Shown piece by piece: positions 52,925 through 60,893 of a DNA stretch of 64,000 bases; within the stretch, counting starts at the first letter, position 1; the number at the start of each line of letters is the position of its first letter. The position numbers and the translations under genes are program-made. The stretch spans positions 28,922 through 92,921 of the forward strand of contig JAHEEE010000005.1 in assembly GCA_024640845.1 (NCBI GenBank), read 5' to 3'. This DNA is from Myxococcales bacterium (GTDB lineage: Bacteria; Myxococcota_A; Polyangia; Polyangiales; Houyiibacteriaceae). The notes under the pieces are model-generated. The model was not told where the DNA came from. It worked only from the letters and a program-made list of their open reading frames with translations, and did not search any database.

Positions 52925-54736
52925 TCATTCTTGCGCGTCGGCGACTCGCGCTCGATCTCTCGCCCCGCCCTCCGGGTCCAAACAAATGAACGAGGGTACT
53001 CCGTCTTCAATCGCATAGGCCGGTAGATTCGAGGAGCTCGAGCAGATCTTGCCGTCTTTCGTGAACACCAGATCTCGAAGCCACGTAACACGGGTGGGAC
53101 TCGGGTAGCTGATGAAGCGCTCCTCACTGGGGATGAAGCGGAGGATTCGGTCGGACATGTTCGAGGTCAGCCAGACGTCTCCAGTCGCACGGTCGACGTT
53201 GAGCGCATACGGGGTTTCGTACTCGTCCGGCGACAGGGTTGGCAGCTCGAAGATCTTGAACTCGCCAGTCTTCGGGTCGAAGCGAAGCAGGGCACTCTCA
53301 TCGAAGGCCGGGATCCAGAGAATACCGTCTGCGTCGAAGCGAGGTCGTCTCGGCCCCTTGAGCGGGGTGTCGTATTCCGTGATCTCCAGGGTTTCGGGGT
53401 CGACGTGACCAATCTTGTTCGCCCACAGCTTCGCGTACCAAACGCCGCCATCCTTCGGGTTGATGTCGATGCCATACGGCAGATTGAACAGATCCGCATA
53501 CTCGATGCCGCTCATCGTTTTGTGCGGTGAGAGCGCGATATGCTTGTTGCCGCGCGGCGTGCGCGCCGCGTACTTCAGCAACAATGGAAAGAAGGTGTCC
53601 GTCGCCCAGCGCCAGAAGCCGTTGTGCGGAAGCTGCAGCACCGTCAGCTCCTTGGTTTCCGGATCGAAGCGGGCGAGCTGATTCGACACTGCGATCGTGA
53701 ACCAGACGATTCCTTTTGCGTCGATGCGGATCGTGTGTGGGTAGAGTGCGCCCTCGCCGATCTCGATCACTTCGAACCCCCTCGTTTCGGGGTCGAAGGA
53801 CATCAACGTCGACGAGAGGGCGTTGGTGAACCAGAAGCGACCGTCCTTAGCCTGCGCCAGGCTGTGCGGGCCGTGCTTGCCGGTGAAGATCCCGATTGGC
53901 ATCGCCGCACCCGAGAGCAGTCCGCCAACGGGCAGATCCGAATCGGGTAGGGCCACCTTCTCGACCGTGTTGGACTCACGGTCGAGAATCCAAATGACGT
54001 CGTGGCCTTCATCGACGCCGTAGAGCTTTCCGTCTTCACCAACGTCCGCGTCATGGATGAACGACATCCCATCGCCGACCAGCCACTCCTCGACTTTCGC
54101 TGCCGCAAGCTCGGGGCTCGCGTCATAAGTCTGGACGACGTCGACAGGCTCACCGTCAAAGCCTTCGGAGAGGACCTGACTGAATCGCTCGACCTGCTCG
54201 TCGGTAACGATCGCCATGTAGCCCTCCATCCTCTGAATGGACTCTTTCCAGGATTCGGCGGTGCGTTTGCCCCGCGTCAGTGGATTCCCAACCTGGTGGC
54301 AGTAGTTGCACTGCGCGATGAACGGCTGCCGGTCGTCAGTGTCCCGCCAAGGGAGCGAGGTCAGATGTGCCGACGCCGACAGCGCGTTAGAGCGGTCGAG
54401 ATCCGTCGCAAAGGGCGGCAGTTGGAGGTCGATCGTTTGCCGCTCGTCGGCGCCGATGGTGACCTCGATGATTTGGTCCGCGAAGCGCGAAGCTCGCGCC
54501 CGGACCGTGAGCTCTCCGTCGTACCGCAGGACGATTGCATATCGCCCTCGCGCGTCTGTGAACACGGTCTCCTTGCGCATTCGATTGGGACTGAACACGG
54601 TCACCATCGCGCCGCTGATCGCTTGCCCGTCGGAGGTCGTGACAGTCCCTTCGAGGGTCGCGGCCGATGCGCTCTGCGGAGAACTGACGAAACAGAACAC
54701 AATCGCGAGAACAGCGATACGAAGCCTGCCAATCAT
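52925..54736 (-). CDS. exported beta-propeller protein with c-type heme motif
   Basis: A 603-residue protein. Domains in order: signal peptide (VLAIVFCFVSSPQSASA), a CarboxypepD-regulatory-like Ig fold (EGTVTTSDGQAISGAMVTVFSP, near 30-105), a CNYCH c-type heme-binding site (Cys143-Cys146-His147), and a Vgb/streptogramin-lyase-like beta-propeller from about residue 210 with repeated motifs (DGRFWFTNALS, KGIVWFTIAVS, DGGVWYAKLWA, DGILWIPAF, TGDVWLTSNMS). The propeller may bind or cleave a cyclic substrate, or act with the heme in electron transfer. It is flanked by two copies of the intergenic repeat. Confidence 0.82.
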   Translation of the reverse strand: MIGRLRIAVLAIVFCFVSSPQSASAATLEGTVTTSDGQAISGAMVTVFSPNRMRKETVFTDARGRYAIVLRYDGELTVRARASRFADQIIEVTIGADERQTIDLQLPPFATDLDRSNALSASAHLTSLPWRDTDDRQPFIAQCNYCHQVGNPLTRGKRTAESWKESIQRMEGYMAIVTDEQVERFSQVLSEGFDGEPVDVVQTYDASPELAAAKVEEWLVGDGMSFIHDADVGEDGKLYGVDEGHDVIWILDRESNTVEKVALPDSDLPVGGLLSGAAMPIGIFTGKHGPHSLAQAKDGRFWFTNALSSTLMSFDPETRGFEVIEIGEGALYPHTIRIDAKGIVWFTIAVSNQLARFDPETKELTVLQLPHNGFWRWATDTFFPLLLKYAARTPRGNKHIALSPHKTMSGIEYADLFNLPYGIDINPKDGGVWYAKLWANKIGHVDPETLEITEYDTPLKGPRRPRFDADGILWIPAFDESALLRFDPKTGEFKIFELPTLSPDEYETPYALNVDRATGDVWLTSNMSDRILRFIPSEERFISYPSPTRVTWLRDLVFTKDGKICSSSSNLPAYAIEDGVPSFICLDPEGGARDRARVADAQE

Positions 54737-54781
54737 TGAAGAGCCCTCCTTGGCCGATGGTGCCTCAACGACAGCGCTAGC

Positions 54782-54806
54782 ACCAGTGTCAGTGTCAGTG
54801 AACGCG
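54782..54806 (+). repeat. short GTCAGT-type hexamer array
   Basis: About three GTCAGT/GTGTCA units. Related GTCAGC-type arrays lie at 55045-55074 and, in reverse complement, 63691-63720. Confidence 0.5.
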
Positions 54807-54884
54807 ATTGGCAGCGCCGTTGGGGTCGGGCTTCGCCCTGCGGGCTCGCGGGTTGGTGGCTTCTGCGCTGGGTTGGGCTTGTGA

Positions 54885-55034
54885 ACTGGTTTGGTTTAAT
54901 TACATCCGACCCACCCACCCCCACCGCGTAGTCTCAGTATCACTCTCACGCGAGTGAGCAGCGTGCCTCCGCGCGCTTCGCTTCGCTCGCGCTTGGCGGC
55001 GCTTCGCGCCGGGCTTCGCCGTTCCGGCTCGCGG
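54885..55034 (+). repeat. intergenic repeat, partial copy
   Basis: Repeats only the first part of the element (GGTTTGGTTTAATTACATCC, CACCCACCCCCACCGCGTAG, CTCCGCGCGCTTCGCT, GCGCCGGGCTTCGCCG). It carries a short 5-bp hairpin CTCAC/GTGAG at 54943-54956 where the other copies differ, and lacks the stem-loop segment. Confidence 0.75.
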
Positions 55035-55044
55035 GTTGCGTCCG

Positions 55045-55074
55045 CGTTCAGCGTCAGCGTCGGCGTCAGCGAAC
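55045..55074 (+). repeat. GTCAGC hexamer array
   Basis: Four imperfect units (TTCAGC, GTCAGC, GTCGGC, GTCAGC) between the partial and full copies of the intergenic repeat. Confidence 0.55.
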
Positions 55075-55089
55075 AAGCGAGTGGCGTCG

Positions 55090-55488
55090 GGAGGTTTGGT
55101 TATCTCCACCCGCCCACCCCCGCCCGTAATCCTCCCTCCGCGCCCCTGCGCTTCGCTGGGGCTTGGCGGCGCTTCGCGCCGGGCTTCGCCGTTCCGGCTC
55201 GCGCTGCCGCGCTTGTCTTGGACCCGAGGCATTGTGCGTACACACGCCGTCGCAGCCCTTTTGATGCACAGAGTCGTCCATAAGGGGCTCGGAAAAACGC
55301 GACAGGGGGTGGAGCGGGCGTACGAAGTGCCAATCGCAAGACCGCAGCCACCGCGATTGGCGCGCCGTCCGAGGGCGGCTTGCGCGGCCTGACCTCCCCA
55401 GTCCTACGAGGCCGCATCTGCAAGTCGCCCGTCCCGTGAATCCCCCTGTCGCGTTTTTCCGAGCCCCGTGTGCACCTCGAGGCCGCCC
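55090..55488 (+). repeat. intergenic repeat, copy B
   Basis: Second full copy of the element described at 52468-52885, same orientation, 2.6 kb downstream, and ending about 45 bases before queD. It holds the stem-loop segment starting at 55284. Confidence 0.85.
55284..55467 (+). ncRNA. candidate structured RNA or DNA element, copy B
   Basis: P1 is a perfect 26-bp inverted repeat (55284-55309 with 55442-55467). P2 pairs GCCAATCGC (55329-55337) with GCGATTGGC (55353-55361) and continues outward irregularly to 55314 and 55371. P3 pairs GCGGCTTGC (55375-55383) with GCAAGTCGC (55420-55428, one G-U) and GCGGCC with GGCCGC (55410-55415), with a 4-base bulge at 55416-55419 as in copy A. Confidence 0.65.
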
Positions 55489-55533
55489 CGTTGGGTGGCA
55501 CGGGCCGGCACGAGGCGACAAGCTCTGGGACCG

Positions 55534-55890
55534 ATGGAGATCTGGAAAGAGTTCACGTTCGAGGCCGCGCATCTCCTGCCCAACGTACCCGACGATCACA
55601 AGTGCAAGCGCCTTCACGGCCACTCGTACCGAGTTCGCGTGTGTGTCGAAGGGGAGCTCGATCCGACGCTTGCTTGGGTGGTTGATTTCGCCGAGGTCGC
55701 GGCGGCTTTCGAACCGATCCGGCTTCGCCTCGACCACTACTACTTGAACGAGATCGAGGGGCTCGAGAACCCGACGAGCGAGGTGCTCGCCAAATGGATT
55801 TGGGCCCGACTCCGGCCAGCGCTTCCAAATCTGAGCCGCGTCGACGTGAGCGAGACCTGCACCGCCGGATGCGTGTACCGAGGCGATTGA
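55534..55890 (+). CDS. queD: 6-carboxytetrahydropterin synthase-like (QueD/PTPS)
   Basis: Makes 6-carboxytetrahydropterin in queuosine synthesis, or pyruvoyltetrahydropterin. 118 residues, the normal size. [30 protein letters not shown] carries zinc-binding His residues and the catalytic Cys; VVDFAEV and LDHYYLNEI follow, and [12 protein letters not shown] closes the active site. ATG 55534 is preferred. It begins 67 bases after the end of structured repeat copy B. Other queuosine genes are not nearby. Confidence 0.9.
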   Translation: MEIWKEFTFEAAHLLPNVPDDHKCKRLHGHSYRVRVCVEGELDPTLAWVVDFAEVAAAFEPIRLRLDHYYLNEIEGLENPTSEVLAKWIWARLRPALPNLSRVDVSETCTAGCVYRGD

Positions 55891-56035
55891 AGCGGCCGCC
55901 CTGGGACCCGCTGCGCCTGCCGCCCTGCCAAGGGGCTCCCAACCCGCAGAAGCAGGGCGAAGTAGCGCATCTTCGTCGTAATTTGCCCCCTGGCGCCGAA
56001 TAGGGTGAACAATTACGTATGGACCGCGGGGGCCA

Positions 56036-57091
56036 TTGAGTCACCTGATAGGGGCAGTGCGAGATCGGGATTCGGCTCTGATAGACTTCGTCGAGGCGGC
56101 ATACGACCTCGGGGTCGAGCGCGATCCATGGTTTGCACGGCTGATGGAAGCGGGCGCGCCTGTCCTCGACCAAGGCCTCGGGTTCTTCGCGCTCAACTGT
56201 GTCCGGCCGCCCGAACCGGGGCCGCTCGTGATCGAAGGGATTCACGTGTCCGCGGGCCGGAACGACTTCGTCGAGCGCATGAAGGGACTGCAGGCGCAGA
56301 TCGACTCGGCGATGCTCTGGCCCCTCAGTCGGCCCGGGGTCCCCAAGACGCTGAGTGAAGTCACGGACAAGCACAACCCCGCGGCGTTCCAAGTGATCAT
56401 GAGTCACTTCGATTTTGCAAAGGACGGGCTGGGGATCCCCGCGTTCGATCCGGACGGACGGGGTATCTACCTACTGGTCGCATTGCCCAAGGTCACAACC
56501 CTGTCGGCGCGAGCGCGAGAGCGGTGGCAGATGCTTGCCGCCCATTTTGCTGCCGGTTACCGACTCAGGCGCGCCTTGGAGCAGGTCGACCTGGGAGCAG
56601 CGCCCGAGACAGAGTTGCCCTTCGGCGCCGAAATCGTGATCGATCCGCTCGACTTCAGCGTCACGGAGGCGACGGGCACGGCACGGTCGAGCCGGGCTCT
56701 CGCCTCGCTTCGGGAGGCTGCCGAGCAGGTCGACCGGGCCAGAGGCCAGATGCGCGAGAGCGATCCGGCGCAGGCGCTCGCGCTTTGGCGAGCGCTCGTC
56801 CGCGGCCGCTGGTCGACCGTCGATTGGTTCGACAGCGACGGGCGCCGCTACGTGCTTGGAATCCCGAACGCCCCGGATGTGAGCGACCCCCGGGGTCTGA
56901 CGGAGCGAGAGATGCAGGTCGTCGCATATGCGTTCGTCGGTCTCAGCAACAAGATGATCGGATACAACCTTGGCGTCTCCTCTGGGCGTGTCTCGACGCT
57001 CCTCGGCTCCGCGATGAAAAAGCTCGGGGTCAATACTCGCCCCCAGCTCATCAAGAAGCTCAGGGACTTCCGTTCCATCGCGGGCCGGTGA
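56036..57091 (+). CDS. LuxR-family HTH regulator
   Basis: A 351-residue regulator with an N-terminal ligand-type region of unknown class and a C-terminal LuxR-type HTH: GLTEREMQVVAYAFVGLSNKMIGYNLGVSSGRV. The start appears to be TTG 56036; GTG 56057 is an alternative. It lies immediately upstream of the sulfatase-OMP genes with 63 bases between, and may control them. Confidence 0.85.
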   Translation: MSHLIGAVRDRDSALIDFVEAAYDLGVERDPWFARLMEAGAPVLDQGLGFFALNCVRPPEPGPLVIEGIHVSAGRNDFVERMKGLQAQIDSAMLWPLSRPGVPKTLSEVTDKHNPAAFQVIMSHFDFAKDGLGIPAFDPDGRGIYLLVALPKVTTLSARARERWQMLAAHFAAGYRLRRALEQVDLGAAPETELPFGAEIVIDPLDFSVTEATGTARSSRALASLREAAEQVDRARGQMRESDPAQALALWRALVRGRWSTVDWFDSDGRRYVLGIPNAPDVSDPRGLTEREMQVVAYAFVGLSNKMIGYNLGVSSGRVSTLLGSAMKKLGVNTRPQLIKKLRDFRSIAGR

Positions 57092-57154
57092 TGGCCACCC
57101 CCCAAGTGGCAGGTTTTTTGCCACCGCGGATCGCGGGCCGTTACCAATCGGGTC

Positions 57155-58780
57155 GTGAAGGCGCCAAGCGGGAAACGATGGGTGTGCTTGCTCATGGTGG
57201 CGGGGCTCGGCGTTTTGCTCGTCAGTTGCTCGATCACCCGCGTGAAATGGCGGATTAAGCGCGACAAGAGCATGGATTCGGGGAAGTCGGCGTACCTCGA
57301 GGCGCCACTGAGCCCGGTTGCAGTCGAGCGACCCCCCAACATCGTCATCCTGCTCGCCGACGACCTCGGAAAGTACGAGGTCTCAACCTATGGGGCCGAC
57401 CACATCGAGACGCCGAACATCGATCGAATCGGCGCCGAGGGAGTGGTGTTCGAAGAGGGGTACGTCACAGCGCCCACGTGTGCTCCCTCGCGCGCCGGCA
57501 TCATGACTGGCCGTGTGCAGAACAGGTACGGCTTCGAAACCCAGATTATGGAGCATTACCCGACGAACTGGGTCGAGTACATCTCCGGCCGATGGATCGT
57601 CGACACCGGCGAGTTCGTCGTCAAGGCCAAGCCTTCTTTTCCGGCAGAGTGGCAGGCTCACAAGCAGGGCGTCCCCCCTTCCGAGATCACTCTCGCGCAC
57701 GTCTTGAAGAAATACGGGTATGCGACCGGTCTCGTAGGCAAGTGGCATCTCGGCGTCTCGCGCAAACAGGTGCCGCTCGAACGAGGCTTCGACTATCAGT
57801 TCGGTTTCGACGGCGCCTTCTCGCTCTATACACCGGAGCGGAATTGGCCTCACGTCGTCAATCACGAACACACTTCGTTTAGCGCGCAACACCAATGGAA
57901 CATGGGCCGGCGCGATGAAGCGGCGATCCTCGAGAACGGAAAGGTCGTGCGCGAAGAGCAGTACCTCACGTATGCGTTTCGCGATCGCATGAAGAAGTTC
58001 ATCGAGGATCACAAGGAGGAACCGTTCTTTCTCTACGCCGCATTCAGTGCGCCGCACGTGCCTTTCCAGGCGCCGATCGAATACTATTGTCGGTACGCGC
58101 ACGTCGAGGACGACAACAAGCGCGTCTACTACTCGATGATCTCGGCGCTCGACGACGCGATTGGGGAGGTCCATCAGAGCATCAAGGACGCGGGAATCGA
58201 GGAGAATACGCTCATTTTCTTGTTGAGCGACAACGGGGGCGCCTCGTACACGCACGCGACCGACAATGGACCGCTCAAGGGCGGCAAGCTCACCCAGTTC
58301 GAGGGCGGCATCAATGTGCCGTTCATGATGAAGTGGAAGGGCAAGGTCCCCGCCGGGATGCGGTATCAACATCCGGTCTCGTCGACCGACATCTTCGCCA
58401 CCTCGGTGGCTGCGGTCGGCGGGTCGTTGCCAGGCGACCGCGAGTACGACGGAGTCGATCTGCTTCCTTACGTGAACGGGCAGGCTGAGGGGGTCCCACA
58501 CGAGACACTGTACTGGCGAGCCGACCACATTTGGGCGATTCGGGACGGCAAGTACAAGCTCATTCTCAGCACGCGTGACGGTTGGGCCGAGCTCTACGAT
58601 CTCGAAGTCGACAAGCCGGAGCAGATCAATCTCAAAGAAGAGATGCCCGAGCTGTACCGGAAGCTCCGCGAGGAGCACGAGCGCTGGCAGAAGGACAAGC
58701 TCCTCAAAAAGCCGATGTGGCCGCGCATCATGGACAAGCGTTTCGTTCTCGATGGCAAGGAATACCTCTTCCCGGCATGA
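57155..58780 (+). CDS. exported sulfatase (formylglycine type)
   Basis: A 541-residue lipoprotein-type sulfatase (GVLLVSCSI lipobox). NIVILLADDLGKYE binds calcium, and the signature TAPTCAPSRAGIMTGR carries Cys109 within CxPSR, the residue converted to formylglycine. GKWHLGVSRKQVPLERGFDYQFG and LSDNGGASYTHATDNGPLKGGK follow as in arylsulfatase A-type enzymes. It hydrolyses sulfate esters of unknown source. GTG start at 57155. The stop overlaps the next ATG (ATGA). Confidence 0.93.
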   Translation: MKAPSGKRWVCLLMVAGLGVLLVSCSITRVKWRIKRDKSMDSGKSAYLEAPLSPVAVERPPNIVILLADDLGKYEVSTYGADHIETPNIDRIGAEGVVFEEGYVTAPTCAPSRAGIMTGRVQNRYGFETQIMEHYPTNWVEYISGRWIVDTGEFVVKAKPSFPAEWQAHKQGVPPSEITLAHVLKKYGYATGLVGKWHLGVSRKQVPLERGFDYQFGFDGAFSLYTPERNWPHVVNHEHTSFSAQHQWNMGRRDEAAILENGKVVREEQYLTYAFRDRMKKFIEDHKEEPFFLYAAFSAPHVPFQAPIEYYCRYAHVEDDNKRVYYSMISALDDAIGEVHQSIKDAGIEENTLIFLLSDNGGASYTHATDNGPLKGGKLTQFEGGINVPFMMKWKGKVPAGMRYQHPVSSTDIFATSVAAVGGSLPGDREYDGVDLLPYVNGQAEGVPHETLYWRADHIWAIRDGKYKLILSTRDGWAELYDLEVDKPEQINLKEEMPELYRKLREEHERWQKDKLLKKPMWPRIMDKRFVLDGKEYLFPA

Positions 58781-59415
58781 CGATGAAAACGCTTCTTCCA
58801 ACGGTGTTTGCGCTCGCAGTCGGCGTTGGCGTGTCGGCGATACCATCGAGCGCAGCGGCACAGCAGCCGAAGATGGACATCAAGCTCTTCGTCGGCGCCA
58901 GCGCGACGACGTTCGTGTCGATGTACGAGTCCGGTCGTGAGCGAGAAACGTTCGCAGGCTGGCAGATCGGGTTTGGTCCGCGGGTTCGAAAGAGGACGTG
59001 GTTCGTCGAAGTTTTGCTCTCATTCAACCGGTGGGCGTTTTCACTCAGCGATCCCGAGCTTGGAAATTTCAAGGGTCAGGTGAACTCGTTCCAGCTTCCA
59101 CTGAATGCCGGCTTCGTTCCCTACAAGAACTCGTTGTTCAAGCTCTACCTCTATGGCGGGTTCGTGAACCACTTCAACACCAAAGTCATCGTATCGTATA
59201 CGCTTGCCGATGAGAGCGACAGCGCGACCGTCAAGTTTCGACCGAAAGAGGCCTCCTTGGCGATCTACCAGGCGTTGGCCCGTTTCGGCGTCAATTTCGA
59301 CGTCGCGATGTTCAACTTCGACTTCAACTACTCGATCAGCATGAACAGCGCGACCAAGACCTCGTACCGAACCGGGTACCACCAAATCCAAATCAACCTG
59401 GCGTACCTATTCTGA
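58777..59415 (+). CDS. outer-membrane beta-barrel protein
   Basis: A 212-residue exported protein with a signal peptide ending AAAQQP and alternating beta strands with aromatic girdles (VEVLLSFNRWAFSL, FKLYLYGGFVNHF, FDVAMFNFDFNYSISM), closing with QIQINLAYLF, a C-terminal Phe typical of barrels inserted by BamA. ATG 58777 overlaps the sulfatase stop by 4 bases, so it is co-translated with the sulfatase. Confidence 0.8.
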   Translation: MTMKTLLPTVFALAVGVGVSAIPSSAAAQQPKMDIKLFVGASATTFVSMYESGRERETFAGWQIGFGPRVRKRTWFVEVLLSFNRWAFSLSDPELGNFKGQVNSFQLPLNAGFVPYKNSLFKLYLYGGFVNHFNTKVIVSYTLADESDSATVKFRPKEASLAIYQALARFGVNFDVAMFNFDFNYSISMNSATKTSYRTGYHQIQINLAYLF

Positions 59416-59425
59416 GCGACCGAGA

Positions 59426-60805
59426 TCAGAATACATACGGAATGAACAGATAGGGGACCTCCGCGCAGTAGCGGTCCCAATCTTCTCCGTATTTCTCCTT
59501 GCAACGTGCGATGTCGCGGCCGGCACGGTGTAAGATCATCACCACGAAAAAAACGACGTAGAGGTATGGCAAGAAGTTCTCGAATCCGCAGATCAAACCC
59601 CAAGACAGGGCCATCGCCACGTCGGCCGTATAGTGAATCTTGCGCGCATAGCGCCACCATCCGTCGATCAAGAGCTTCGAGCCGGCTTCAGTCTCGAGGT
59701 AGCGGGGGTTTTCGAGCGTGCCCCACGGAAGCTGAGGGAAGGCTTTGCGCTTCACGTACGAGCCGTTGAGCTTCATCCGAAAGCGGTTGCGCTGGCTCTG
59801 CGCGGTGTCCCAGACGTAATACGCGCCGATCAGCAGGACGAAGCAAGAGACAGTGAAGCCGATCGAATGCTCGAAGGGCGGCCGCGACGCGATGTACATC
59901 GAGTTGAAGCAGTAGACGAAGGGAACGCCGGCGAGGTTCCAGAAGATCAGCATCCAGCCCCACTTTTCGTAGAAGATGTCCCACGTGGTCGGGATGCACT
60001 CCTCGCCTTTCATGCATGCATTCGTGTATAGGAAGTGCGCGACGAGCATGAAGATCATCGGCGTGCTGATCGTGCCGTAGGTTGCGTGCTGGTGTGCGGC
60101 GGCGCCCGCGGTCAGCAGAAAGAGCGTGAGCCAAGAGACGCGCACTTCGGCCCACATCTTCAGGTCTAGAGGCCCGATGCGCGGGTTCAGCCAGGCGCCC
60201 ATGAAGAAATCATAGAGAAAGCTTCCCGACATGCGCTCTGCGTTCTTCGTCGCCTTTGCTCCGAAATACACTGCGAGAGCCAAGGCGTTCCCCGTGATCA
60301 TTGCCACGATCATCAGCTCGCCGAAGCGATCGTAGATCGTCTGGAGGGGGAACACACCGCTGAAATGGAGAACGGCAGCAGCTCCTAGGGTGAGGTACCA
60401 TGCCGTGATCCCATTGCACCGATATTCCAATCGAGTGCCGCGGCGCGAGGGAATCGGTAGCCCCTTGATTCGAAGGCCTGGCAGATAGGCGGCCATGACC
60501 CCTTCGACGATCAAGAAGGCCCAGTAGATTCCAAACGTGTTCCAGGTGGGTGCAGCGTTCGAGGCGACGAGCTCCCAGTTGCGCGCGAGGAACGGGCCGG
60601 TGTCCGACAGGCCCGTTGGATAGAACAAAGACCCGTCGTAGAAGCGCCATGCGAGCCATAGGTAGAGCATCAAGAAATGCGAGAACGTCATGATGAACGC
60701 AGCGCCGAACGTCCCTCCGAATTCGCGCGCTCGAGTTTCGCTTTCTACCGCGCCGCGCGTCATGGTGACGGCGGTCGGCAGCCCCGGTTTCATTGCATCA
60801 CGCAC
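59426..60805 (-). CDS. ERG4/ERG24-family sterol reductase
   Basis: A 459-residue polytopic membrane protein of the sterol C-14/C-24 reductase family. Family blocks are visible at the C-terminus: GWWRYARKIHYTADVAMALSWGL, FENFLPYLYVVFFVVMILHR, RDIARCKEKYGEDWDRYC and VPYLFIPYVF, plus DLKMWAEVRVSWLTLF and GWMLIFWNLAGVPFVYC earlier. These match the NADPH-binding region of ERG24/ERG4/DHCR7. It likely reduces a sterol double bond; which one cannot be told. No other sterol gene is in the window. It is convergent with the OMP gene. Confidence 0.88.
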   Translation of the reverse strand: MRDAMKPGLPTAVTMTRGAVESETRAREFGGTFGAAFIMTFSHFLMLYLWLAWRFYDGSLFYPTGLSDTGPFLARNWELVASNAAPTWNTFGIYWAFLIVEGVMAAYLPGLRIKGLPIPSRRGTRLEYRCNGITAWYLTLGAAAVLHFSGVFPLQTIYDRFGELMIVAMITGNALALAVYFGAKATKNAERMSGSFLYDFFMGAWLNPRIGPLDLKMWAEVRVSWLTLFLLTAGAAAHQHATYGTISTPMIFMLVAHFLYTNACMKGEECIPTTWDIFYEKWGWMLIFWNLAGVPFVYCFNSMYIASRPPFEHSIGFTVSCFVLLIGAYYVWDTAQSQRNRFRMKLNGSYVKRKAFPQLPWGTLENPRYLETEAGSKLLIDGWWRYARKIHYTADVAMALSWGLICGFENFLPYLYVVFFVVMILHRAGRDIARCKEKYGEDWDRYCAEVPYLFIPYVF

Positions 60806-60893
60806 ACCTGCCTCCTGCGTACCGACTGCTCTTTTACCCTCGGACGAACCGCGAAGTCCAGACGGCAGGCGCTGAGCGCGCTACGATCCCGAA

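Larger units (their letters stand above)
54737..55533. other. intergenic repeat region B
   Basis: The 797 bases between the beta-propeller gene and queD hold a partial copy of the repeat (54885-55034), the full copy B (55090-55488) and two short hexamer arrays at 54782-54806 and 55045-55074. No gene is supported. Confidence 0.7.

Noticed and set aside
52391..55488. CRISPR array
   Set aside because: Units are long, few and without regular spacers.
55284..55533. Known riboswitch (preQ1 or pterin type) before queD
   Set aside because: The stem lengths and architecture do not resemble those classes, and the same element occurs at a site with no queuosine gene.
52426..55737. Minus-strand frames within the intergenic repeats (MDDSVH-type peptides)
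   Set aside because: The two copies do parallel each other but contain indels, lack ribosome sites and are low-complexity; stem-preserving changes explain the conservation better. A degenerate coding origin is not excluded.
57383..58861. Long - strand frame opposite the sulfatase gene
   Set aside because: Antisense shadow; the sulfatase has all catalytic motifs on the + strand.
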